DNA of 64,000 bases, from the NCBI RefSeq assembly GCF_003576645.1, contig NC_044922.1, positions 692,535 to 756,534 of the forward strand, in the 5' to 3' direction. Shown in pieces: positions 49,653-60,495 of this stretch. The stretch is from Ipomoea triloba. Lineage: Eukaryota; Streptophyta; Magnoliopsida; Solanales; Convolvulaceae. How positions within the stretch are numbered: position 1 is the first letter of the stretch; every line of letters starts with the position of its first letter. The notes under the pieces were generated by a model. It was not told the DNA's origin, made no database searches, and saw nothing but the letters and a program-made list of their open reading frames with translations. A program made the translations under genes and the position numbers.

Positions 49653-52600
49653 AAATGTGGCTTCTTGTTCAGAAATGAGATATAATATAATTAATATAAG
49701 AGTGAGTCTCCTGTATGTGAGATCGTTTGATCAAGATGGAAATGTATGTGTTAGAATAATGAAATTTCTGAAAGGTAAGATAATGTATTTTATGAGTTGG
49801 AATAATATATATTTTATGTGTTAGGATAATATATTTTATGAGTTAGAATAATATCTAATGGACTTTATGTGGTAGGGCATCCCATTAGTGATTAGGGTGT
49901 GGTTTTTGAGGAAGCATGGCTGATGTGGATGCGAGAGGGTGAGGAGAGAGTATTTTGGCTTCTCCTACAAAGGCCTTGATTTTTGCTGGAGAAAAAAAAA
50001 TACGCAGGAGCGCGTTGGGAGTGTACTGGCGACCACTCAGACATTTTACCGTTGCTTTCCTTTTTTTTTTTTTTTTTTAATTGTCATAATATATTTTGTC
50101 TTTTTTTTTTCTCTCTTCCATTTCTCTCTCTCTCTCTCTCTTACTTGACTTCTTAAAATGTTGTGCAAAATCAAATTATTAGAGATGCTCTTAGAGTAAT
50201 GAAATTTATGGGATAATATAATGTATTTTATGAGTTAGGATAATATATTCTATGCGTCAGAATAATGTATTTTGTGTTTAAAAAAAAATGTGTTTTTGGA
50301 CCATAGTCCACTTCCACACAATAATTATTATTTTTTGATAAATTTACCGGGTCTTTCTCCGTGCTCCGAGAGTCACGAGAGCTGACCCAAGGGGAACCGT
50401 CACTTGTGGGAATCTAACCCGGGTTCACACGATTATTCATTTCAAATAAACTACTCCGTATATTAATATTAATTATATATCTAGTCTTCTAAACCAGAAC
50501 CTAATGTGCCTAATTCCACGCAAATTATACTATGGACCCGGGTCCACCTTGCAAATTATGCAAGGTGGACTCGGGTCTATGTTCACAATTTTAGATCTCA
50601 ATATACAAAATTACATTACTTAATATTCACAATTTTTGAACTCTATATTCACAATTTTATTATATAGATTTAAAAATTGTGTTATATTATTGAATATAGA
50701 GTTATGAAATTGTGAATATAGAGTTCAAAAATTGTGAATATAGAGTTTTAAAATTGTGAACATAGAACTCGGGACCATATTGCAAGGTGGACCCGAGTTC
50801 ATGGCATACCGCTAATTGCCTAAATGAACTAGGCTAAGGTATTGGGCCAAGAACACTAGAGCCAAGCTTTGGGCCCTCATTTGCCTTCTTGATTGGGCTC
50901 AAGTCCATAATTGGATATTTGGACAGATTAGCCAATTATCTCATCAATTTCATATCAATTTTGTTAGAATCTATTTAAAAAATTGTTATATATATATATA
51001 ATGGATGGAAGTAGACTACTGTCACATATATGACACATCAACAACATCAAGAAGATTGAACAATCCCAGATGGACGGATGTGGTACCTTTGTGAGAAAGT
51101 GCAGACTAATATCATTTGTCCATTCACAATAATTATGGGTTGAAAATGAAGCAAAAATAGCGTTAATATTTTTGTAATTACGAAATGTACATTTAGAAAC
51201 ACTTGATAGTGTATCTACGGATCAGATAATTGTCAATGCACTCACATGTGTGTAGCATTAGTTCTCCGTGAATACATTATCGTATATTTTTCAAATTCAC
51301 CGTCGTAATTATAGAAATGTCACCGTCATTTTTTCCATTTTCCCATTATTCATTGGACTATTACATGTTTGTAACTTGTAAGTTAGTCATAATACTACTT
51401 GTTAATAATTGGGTTTAAAAAACAATTTCATTCATAATAATTTCAATTCATTGCACATATTGGCAGTAATTGTTAGTACTTACATGGTAGTACGGAGTAT
51501 TATATTTGATATGCACGTGTGGGTGTATGTCATATGTGTGTGTGTGTGTAATTCTTAAAAATTAACAAGGCCGGCTCGGCTGAGTTAACTCGGCTAACTC
51601 CGTTGAATTAGAAGAGTTGGGCACTTGTATAGGTGGTAATTTGTCTAGGCTGATTTTTGCAACAGTGGTAGCTAGTAGCGAATATACAACTTTATTTCTT
51701 TATATCTACATGCAACATCATGTTTTGATGTGGACATATTGAACTTGGCTCTCTACGCCTCTGCCCAACAATAATTGCGGGATGCGAATACTAGAATGAT
51801 GTAAAAGAGATGAGGATATGGCATGATTTTTTAAATAATTTTTTCTTACTCTAATTTTGATCTCAAGTTATATTTTTTTTGAATACTACTAACGCTATTA
51901 CTAAACAATAATTTAAACAATAATTTTGATACTTTTATTAAAACTCATTTTGATTACTAAATAATTGAATTGAATCCACTCCCACTCTTTATAACAATCC
52001 TAAAAGGGAATGAAAAACTATTTAGACCAAATTTTTTGATCAATGTTTATTTCATCATGATGATATGACATGTATTAATTGTCGCAAATGCTTTATATTT
52101 ATTAATTGGCGTATCAGAAAAATAACTGATCTAACTATAATGTAATTGTGAATCAAGATCGGATGACATAAAACTTCAAGTGAGACGCGTGAGCGCAGTT
52201 AATCTGATCCATCTATCTAGGATCATACTTTATCTACCCATCAATCACCCCTTTCGAGATAACTATTTAATATTTTTGAAATTAAAGTTTGGTGCTACAT
52301 TATTTTTATAAGTTATTTAGATAGTGATTCGGATCATCAAGATTTATACTACTTGTTAATTATTGGGTTTAAAAAATGAATTTAATCATGCCCTTAAATT
52401 CTGAAATAATTAAATGGGTTATGGAAGTAATGGACTCTTTAAGCATGCTTCATGCAATTTCATAGAGTATATAACAAGTCTTTCCAAATTGAAACAAAGT
52501 ATATATACTATATTTAGATTGTTTGATATATCACGAAATCGTAGATTTTGGATGGATTTGTGTTACTTTAGCGACCACGGTTTAACAATAAATTAAAACA

Positions 52601-53306
52601 ATTGGCAAATTGGATTTCTTTGTCGGCATGAATTTGTGTGTGACTGATATTTGAAGGTGTGTTTTAGGTGAAATTTACATTGTGACTTAAACCAGTAAAT
52701 GACTAAGAAGATAAATCAACTTAAGTTACGTTGTCATAATTCCCACGAAAAGTCAAACTTAGTACATTGTGGCTATAAAACTAGCTGTTCGACTAATTTG
52801 TTATTGCCTCCTTTATATACCAGTTGTCGGACCAACTTGTTGTTGCCCCCTTTATATATAAATAAATAAATAAAATATGACTCCAATTTAATATATAAAC
52901 TAGGCAGCTTGCTTGTAGTTCAATAACACCTCTATGGTTCTCTCAAATGGGAGGTCACATGTTCTCAATAAGTTGAAAAAAGATGTATGGACATATACTA
53001 CATTGTAATAGAGTCACACTTATTAGTTTTTAGATTAGATTAGATATATTAGACTCAAAATACTGATTCAAATACGAATAGGGCTTCCCATGCCGCCGGT
53101 GCGAATTGCACTATTAGGTATGCATAAATACACTATACAGTATTTGAAAATGCACCAAAATAAAATGCACAAATGCACCGCAAAATACACTAAACACCAA
53201 CAGAATGCACCACACATAATAATGTATTTTTAAATACCTAAGGGTGTGTGACTGCACAGAAGTGTTGTCCGCACTTAACCTGACCCTTAGGCTGAATACG
53301 TTTCAC
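49653..53306. other. Intergenic region between TPS genes 1 and 2
   Basis: It holds a degenerate AATAATATATTTTATG(A/T)GTTAG repeat (about 49780-49850 and 50205-50275). From about 50470 it is the second copy of the segment found upstream of the other TPS genes. No other gene is supported; short open frames here have no domain. Confidence 0.6.
50518..50812. mobile_element. About 295-bp MITE-like insertion with an empty site in segment 1
   Basis: In segment 1 the text TGTGCCTAATTGCCTAAATG is continuous (about 41873). In segment 2 it is split after CCTAATT by about 295 bp that starts with ATGGACCCGGGTCCACC and ends GGTGGACCCGAGTTCATGG and is followed by GCTAATT, a likely target duplication. The inside has mirrored TTCACAATTTT/AAAATTGTGAA words. 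Confidence 0.65.
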
Positions 53307-53313
53307 TATAAAA
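53307..53313 (+). promoter_or_regulatory. TATA box of TPS gene 2
   Basis: TATAAAA in TTTCACTATAAAATCTGG, 74 bp before the ATG. The same block precedes TPS gene 3. Confidence 0.7.
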
Positions 53314-53380
53314 TCTGGCAACCAAAACTGAGAATTCCTCAAAGTTATTCCAAAGGGAAATTATCAAATTTTATTGTTGA

Positions 53381-54345
53381 ATGGCGCCAATAATGGCCAC
53401 CATGTTTTCTACGACATTCACATGCAAACTTCCATCTATTCATAGATCTCATGCTGCATCTTCATTTCGCATGTGTTATCACACCACAGCAACTACAAGA
53501 AGATCTGGCAATTATGAGCCTCCCACCTGGGATTACTCTTACATTCAATCACTCACCACTAATTATTATACTGTATGTAATTAATTTATTTTTCCAAAAA
53601 ATTAAACATTATTTTACTTATGTTAATCCAGTTTTCTTAAACATGTTTCCATATGAATCAAATGTTGTTGCAAAAACGGCTGCAGGGGGAGAGGTTTGTT
53701 ACGCGGCGCGACGAGTTGAAGGAGAAAGTGAAAGATATGCTGAAGAATGAAGAGATGAAAGAATTGGAGAAAATGGAGATGATTGATGAGCTGCAGAGGC
53801 TTGGTTGTTCTTACCATTTTGAGGAAGAAATCATGGCAGCTTTGATGGATATCTATATGAAGAAGAAGAAGAAGAGTAGTAATAGTAAAGGCTTGTATGC
53901 CACAGCCCTTGAGTTTAGAGTTCTCAGACAAAATGGCTTTAATATTTCTCAAGGTGATGATAACTTAATAATTTCTTTAGGATAACTCGGCCCTCAAGGT
54001 GATGATAACTTAATAATTTCTTTAGGATAACTCGGCCCAACTAAGTTGGTCAGTTGCTGGGTAACCTAAAGGTTCTAAATTTAATTCTTGGTGGGAGCGG
54101 CCTATTAGTTTTCTTGGTTTGAGACAGTTAGTTATGGAAAACTTAAGTTGGTTTAGTTTATTGTAGTCTTTTACCTGCTAGAGTCACAAGATGAAATCAA
54201 CTATGAAAAATTTATGTTGATTTACCTCCTATGCTCCTTTGTCGGTTAGACCATGGGTGAGGTTTACTGGTGCACACCCGTATGACTGCGGGTTTCCCAG
54301 TCATCCAAAATAGAAGAATTTCTCTCTCTATATATAATATAATGA

Positions 54346-54394
<49 letters not shown>

Positions 54395-57300
54395 ACATTA
54401 TGGATTCTTGATTGCAGATGTATTTGATGGATTCATGGATGGAAAGAGGTCTGGTTTTAATAATGCCAATCTCTGTGAAGACACCAAGGGATTATTGAAC
54501 TTGTATGAATCATCTTTTCTGTCAATGGAAGGTGAAACAAGTTTGGAATTGGCTAGAGATTTCTCTGCCAAGCATCTCAAACATTCATTAAAGCTGCCAT
54601 TACATTGGAGGATGCCGAGGTTGGAGGCCAGAGGTTTCATTGATTCATATGACCAAGGAAAAACAATCTCGAATGCCATCCTTTTGGAGTTTGCTAAGCT
54701 AGACTTCAACATTGTTCAAGCTGTGCATTTGGAGGACTTAAGATTCGTATCAAGGTACACATTATGTTATGACTTATTTTGCAATTTATATTCTAGACCA
54801 GGGTACACAGTGTACTGTGGACTCTAATCCAATATATAGAATTTAACTTCATATAAAGTACATAATTCATGCTCACAATGCACAAAATTTATGTTCATAA
54901 TACACATATATATACACATAAACACGATATAATGGACATGAATTAAACACTTAACATAATACACAGAATTCATGCCTATAATGCACAGAATTCATATTCA
55001 TTATATCGTGTTTATGTGTATGTGTATCATGAATTTTGTACCTTATGAAGTCAAATTCTGTGTATTGGATCATGGTTCATGATATAACGATTGGACTTAT
55101 TTAGAGTCGGCCTTATTCAATATGAGCATTATATTTTTTGATGTAGTTGGTGGAAGAACTCGTATATTGCAGAAAAGTTAACATTCGTAAGGGATAGAGT
55201 AGTCGAGAATTTCTTTTGGGGAATAGGATCAAACCCCAACCCTAAGTATGTAAACTACAGAAGAACGGTGGCAAAGCTCAACTATTTCATTTGCACAGTT
55301 GATGATATATATGATGTTTATGGTACTTTGGATGAATTACGGCTCTTCACTGATACTATTGAAAGGTAACTATTAGCTTATGAAAGTCGGATTAATAACT
55401 AATTGAAAAACGGACCAAACTTGTTTGTTGATGGTTTACATCATATATTTAAATTTGTTTTCCATTTTTCAATTTTTCAATTTTTCATTCCTCCCATTTT
55501 CATTTCTTCAGTTTTCGTTTTTCGATGAAAAAAAGAGATCTACTGTATGTTTTTCTGTATCTTGAATTAGTTAAATGAATTCTCCAAATTCTATAAAAAT
55601 GAAGAATTGTTAATAGTTTTTAATTTTTCTTTATAGTTGTTCTTATATGGCATCATTTGATTACTGTTTCAGATGGGATGATGTAACAAAAGTAGAACAT
55701 CTCCCGGACTACATGAGGTTATGCTATTTGGCACTCAACAACTTCGTCAATGAACTTGCATACGATATTCTTAAAGAACATGGCATCTTTATTTTGCATC
55801 ATCTCAGAAAATCGGTATTCTCAATAACCATTAATTTTGTTTTGGTAAATAAATCAATTAATTAATATATTAGAATAAGGGTCAAATTCATCACTAAACT
55901 ACACATGAAAATGCAATTAGGTAATACAATTTTTTTTAAAAAATACTATAGACTTCTGAACAAGTTAAAGTCTTGCAATTGAGTCGAAAGTGACCAATTC
56001 ACCAAGTTAACAAGTAACCGTTAACCTTTAATAAATTATTTTATTTATGTATTTTATTAATTTTAAAAATTAAATATAATTGCAGGATTATATTTTAACC
56101 TGCTTAAAGAGTTAACTGTATTTTTTTAGTTGGATGGATCAATTACATTTTTTCGTGTAGCTTAATGACAAATTTGACCATCACTTTTTAATATTATAAC
56201 ATCCATATTTTTTGAGTGTATATATATGATCAGTGGGCAGATATATGCAAAGCATACCTACAAGAGGCAAAGTGGTACCACAGTGGATACACCCCAACCT
56301 ATCAAGAATACATACAAAATGCATGGATTTCGATAGGCTGTCCTCTAATATTAGTGCATGCTTTTGCCTATGTCAATAATCCTGTGGAGGATGCTGCTGC
56401 CCTTCATTGCTTGACAGATTATCATCAAATAATCCGTCTCTCATCTATCATCACTCGTCTTGCAAATGATAAAGGAACCTCACCTGTAAGTATAAATGTG
56501 TTAGTTGTTTTTGGTACAATAAAAGATGATGAGATGGAGATGTTATTTTGTTGAGGAAAAGGAATCTAAGAGATCAAGAACAAAAAATTAATGAAGAAAC
56601 AAAGAAGAGCAAATGAGATTTTTATTAATTGTGATTATAAAACATTTAGGTTGCAAATAGAGAACCCTAATGTACATACATTCTAAAAATTACCCCTATA
56701 CTGTATCAGCGTTCCCGCGCACCCCTCAACCTACCCAGCGAACCCTGTTCGGGTTCTAACCATGAAAATCGGTGTTCCAACACGTACCCCTTTTTATTAA
56801 TTGTGATTATAAAACATACCGAGGTTACAAATAGATAACTCTAAACATACATTTATAAAATTACCCCTATACCACACTAGTGCATGCCCCCACAACCCCA
56901 ACCCGCACAGTGAACCTAGTTCGGGTTCTAACCGCGGAAACGGGTGTTGTTGCTCCACTATGCTTCAATCCATTTTCTTTTTTTAATTAATTGTGACGAT
57001 AAAACATTCAAGGTTACATATAGACAACCCTAACAGTATATTTGCAAAATTACCCCTCTATCATACCAGCATCCCACACCCCAACCCATCCAGCGAACCC
57101 GGTTCGGGCTCAAATCATATAAACATGTGTTGTTTTACTACAGTCCAATACCTGTCATCATGTTCCAATAACATACGAGACATACACAATATTATCATTC
57201 ATTCTTTCTCTAATTAAGTTTTGTTTTGTTTTGTTTTTTTTTTTATTATAATAATTCTATTCATTTTTTAAAAAATATTTTAGGATGAGTTGAAAAGAGG

Positions 57301-57598
57301 TGATGTCCCAAAAGCAATACAATGTTACATGGGTGAGGCTAAAGCTTCTATCAACGACGCTCGTGGTTTTATTGATTTGGAGATGAATGAGATATGGAAG
57401 AAAATGAATAAATTTCGACTTGAAGGTGGTAGCCCTTTCTCCGGAACATTCATTGAAGTTGCGATGAACGTTGCCAGAATGGCTCAGTGCATGTATCAAC
57501 ATGGAGATGGGCATGGCATCAAGAACTTAGAGACTCAGACTCGTATCCAAACTCTACTCTTTGAACCTATTCCCTTAATTAATAATATAATGCCATGA
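53381..57598 (+). CDS. Plastid monoterpene synthase, TPS-b family (copy 2)
   Basis: Exons are 53381-53572, 53686-53953, 54418-54754, 55147-55365, 55673-55814, 56234-56485 and 57284-57598, in frame to 574 aa, the same length as copy 1. A transit peptide precedes RRSGNYEPPTW. DDIYDVYGTLDE and NDKGTSPDE are present. Exon 6 differs from copy 1 at about a dozen of 84 residues (for example HAFAYVNNPVEDAA against HAFLHVNNPAEYDA), in helices that line the active site. Exon 7 differs by one residue (QTLLFEP against QTVLFEP). The two enzymes could therefore make different product mixtures. A tandem duplicate of copy 1; no inactivating change is seen. Confidence 0.93.
54350..54385. repeat. (TA)n microsatellite in TPS gene 2 intron 2
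   Basis: A near-uninterrupted TA run just before the exon 3 acceptor region. Confidence 0.9.
56617..57125. repeat. Three-copy ~170-bp repeat in TPS gene 2 intron 6
   Basis: Counterpart of the array in TPS gene 1 intron 6. Units start near 56619, 56793 and 56983 and share the TTCGGGTTCTAACC and CCCCAACC words. The array was thus present before the gene duplicated. Confidence 0.8.
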
Positions 57599-58534
57599 AA
57601 GTGTGGCTTCTTGTTCAGAAATTTGATGTAATTAATAAAGGGTGAGTGTCTTGTATGTGAGAACATTGGATCAAGATAAAAATGTAATACTTATGTTAAA
57701 AATATAATACTAATTAATAATAAATTGTTTGTTACTTATAATTTATAAGGAGAAGTGCAATACTTTTGATGAAAAATATAATAGTTTTAAATCGAAATGT
57801 AATATCTGTGAGTTGTTGAACAATTGTGTAATACTAATGAGGGTTGGACATTTGTGTAATACTAATATGATTGATGACTGTTACTTATGTGAGAAAACGT
57901 ATAAATAATCGAAAATTGGAGTTTATGGATGTAAAAATGTTTAAAAATTATGAGTTACTACTAACTCTACTAGAATTCGAACTTATAGTCTTTCATTTGG
58001 GAGAGCCACAAAGATACCATTGAGTTACAAGCTACTTGGAAAAATAATACTCCGTATAAGATATTTTTAATTAAGACATTGTTCAAAGTCAAGACTAATT
58101 AAAAAATAAATGGGAGCAACTCCAACCAAGTTGATATGACTGTTGGTTTGGTAACTATAAGGTTTTAAGTTTGATTCCAGTGAAGGCGGCCTATATATTG
58201 CCATTTTTGGTTTGAGTCGATCAGTTATAAACAACCTATAATATTTTGCTGGCTAGGGTCAAGAAAATAGGTTTGCTTAGAAAGAAAGGGAGGAAAAACG
58301 GGGGTAGGTTTGAATCCAAACTTTTGAAATCCTTTAATAATTTTATTTTTAAAAAGTGAAAAATTTACCATTTTAACCTTATTAAACGGTGCGATATAGC
58401 AGGTCTGTTAGGGAGGGGCAATATACAACGTTTTGAAAATTTAGGAGCAACATTTACACCACTTAAAATCAAGACGCGACATTGATAACTGGGTTAAGCG
58501 AAGGGTATATATTACAATTTTTTCTTGCCTAAAT
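57599..58534. other. 3' flank of TPS gene 2
   Basis: The 3' UTR (similar to that of gene 1 for about 100 bp), then AT-rich DNA. A tRNA-like fragment with CTAGAATTCGAACTTATAG lies near 57968. No gene is supported. Confidence 0.5.
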
Positions 58535-58824
58535 GGAAAATTATTCTGTGAACCCGGGTCTAAAAATACACAATTTATATACTGTATGCTCATAATTTAC
58601 ATACTGAATGTTCAGAATTTTTATATATTGAATGTTCACAATTTACATACTGAATGTTCACAATTTTTATATACTGAATGTTCACAATTTACATACTGAA
58701 TGTTCACAATTTTATATACTAAATATTCACAATTTACATACTGAATGTTCACAATTTTATATACTAAATGTTCACAATTTACCTCTCTAAACTCTTTGCT
58801 TCTTCTTTTCCTTGGTTCGGCAGC

Positions 58825-58855
58825 CGCCGCCTCCGCATGCTTAGCGGAGGCGGCG
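58825..58855. repeat. Perfect hairpin: 12-bp arms, 7-base loop
   Basis: CGCCGCCTCCGC (58825-58836) and GCGGAGGCGGCG (58844-58855) are exact inverted copies around ATGCTTA. They lie in an unusually G/C-rich block inside the composite insertion. Confidence 0.9.
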
Positions 58856-59159
58856 TCTTCTCCTCTTCACGATTGTCATTTTCTTTTGCTCTTTTCTCTC
58901 TGCCTCTCCTCTCCATTTTCGCCTCCCCCATCGCCGTCCACCACACCTACGATCTCGCACTGTCGCCGTGTTCTTCGGCTATCGCCGCCCCTTTTCCTTC
59001 CCTTCCGACATTATTCCTCTTCCCCAGCTTCGGATCTGTCAAGAAGTACATCACCATTGAATAAGGAAAAGAAGGTTTTGGGTTTTGCAAAAGGTGAAGT
59101 AGGAAGAAGTGGTTTTTCTTGATTCAAAGCAGTGTTGTTTTTTTATTAGTAAGTTTTGT

Positions 59160-59485
59160 TGCTATTATATCTTTCGTTTATTTATCGAATTTGTTGCTTC
59201 TCGCTATTATATCTTTCGTTTATTTATCGAATTTGTTGCTTCTCGCATCTTTATCTTTCGTTTATTTATCGAATTTGTTGCTTCTCGCATCTTTAGCAAG
59301 TTTATTTTTATCGAATTTGTTGCTTCTCGCATCTTTAGCAAGTTTATTCCCTCCGAATTTGTTGCTTCTCGCATCTTTAGCAAGTTTATTCCCTCTGAAT
59401 TTGTTGCTTCTCGCATCTTTAGCAAGTTTATTCCCTCTTGCTTCTTTTGCGAGTTTATTCCCTCTCGTTTTTTTGCCGAGTTCTT
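59160..59485. repeat. Minisatellite, about eight copies of a 35-50-bp unit
   Basis: The core GAATTTGTTGCTTCTCGCAT recurs, followed by CTTTAGCAAGTTTATT(CCCTC) in later units and CTTTCGTTTATTTATC in earlier ones. The units lack stops in several frames, which creates overlapping long open frames on both strands. Confidence 0.9.
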
Positions 59486-59516
59486 GTTATAAGCGTACGT
59501 AGAACGATAATTGGTC

Positions 59517-59798
59517 ATGGCGTATGTGAACTACAAAAGAATGAAGATTGATACTCGGGTGGTGTCAACGACTTTTGAACTAGAGTATGCCTTCGTTATG
59601 TTTGACCAAATTACTATTGACAGTAAAGAAGCTTGGAGTGCTCCTGTCGACTTCAGCTTCAAATTTGTGAAACAGTCTGCGATTCAAGTTTTCGATAACA
59701 TTGTTAGGAAATTTGTTTCTATGTCTGACTGTAAGGAATGTTTGTCCATTCCATTAATCTTTCTTGTAAACGTTTCCGCTTATGATTCAATGAATTAG
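59517..59798 (+). CDS. Short open frame of unknown function within the composite insertion
   Basis: It encodes 93 aa starting MAYVNYKRMKID, with a balanced amino-acid mix (FELEYAFVMFDQ, DFSFKFVKQSAIQVFDNIV) unlike the low-complexity frames around it. I recognise no domain. It starts shortly after the minisatellite and may be a captured exon fragment. Expression is unproven. Confidence 0.3.
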   Translation: MAYVNYKRMKIDTRVVSTTFELEYAFVMFDQITIDSKEAWSAPVDFSFKFVKQSAIQVFDNIVRKFVSMSDCKECLSIPLIFLVNVSAYDSMN

Positions 59799-60410
59799 TC
59801 TCGAGAGATTATTATCAAAAAAAAAAAATGTTCACAATTTACATACTGAATGTTAACAATTTAAAGTGTGAACATTCAGTATGTAAATTATAAATATTCA
59901 GTATATAAATTGTGTATTTAACCTAGATCCACCTTGCAAAGTGAACTCGGGTCCATAACATGACTATTGTGCCTAAATCAACTAGGCGAAGGTATTGGGT
60001 CAAGAACACTAGAGCCAAGCTTTGGGACCTCATTTGCCTTCTTGATTGGGCTCAAGTCCATTTGTTGGATATTTACACAGATTAGCCAATTATCTCATCA
60101 ATTTCATGTTATTCTTGTTAGAATATGTATCAAAAATGTTATATAATGGATACAAGGTGACTACTTTCAATTCATATATATTGACTCAGTAACATCAAGA
60201 AGCTAGATTGAACAATCCCAGATGGACGGATGTGACCCAGTTGAAAGGATGTGATGCATATATATAAGGTCTGGTTCTCGTGCGGATGTGCGCTCATTCA
60301 TTATTAGGTATGCAAAAATGCACCAGGATTGTGCATTTCAGAACACTTTGTAGTGCCTAATGGTGCAATTCGCACAGCCACATGGGAACCGGGCGCCACA
60401 TTTAAACCAG

Positions 60411-60416
<6 letters not shown>

Positions 60417-60490
<74 letters not shown>
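60417..60490. repeat. (TA)n microsatellite, interrupted
   Basis: Two TA runs separated by one TAAAATA interruption. Confidence 0.95.

Positions 60491-60495
<5 letters not shown>

Larger units (their letters stand above)
58535..59969. mobile_element. Composite 1.4-kb insertion with captured coding-like sequence
   Basis: Bounded by direct TGCCTAAAT at 58526-58534 and 59970-59978 (9 bp, Mutator-like). The left end has GAACCCGGGTC and AATACACAATTTATATACTG, and the right end has the inverted forms of these. Tandem TTCACAATTTACATACTGAA-type words (about 58605-58780) lead into a G/C-richer block (58790-59100), a minisatellite (about 59160-59485) and a short open frame (59517-59798). It looks like a Pack-MULE-like carrier, but the ends lie at a segment boundary, so the target duplication needs checking. 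Confidence 0.55.

Noticed and set aside
58768..59122. Signal-peptide-like frames in the G/C-rich block
   Set aside because: Two frames compete, both low in complexity, with no known domain; kept only as captured sequence.
59109..59518. Overlapping long open frames on both strands
   Set aside because: They arise from a minisatellite unit without stops in several frames, and none shows non-repetitive coding character.
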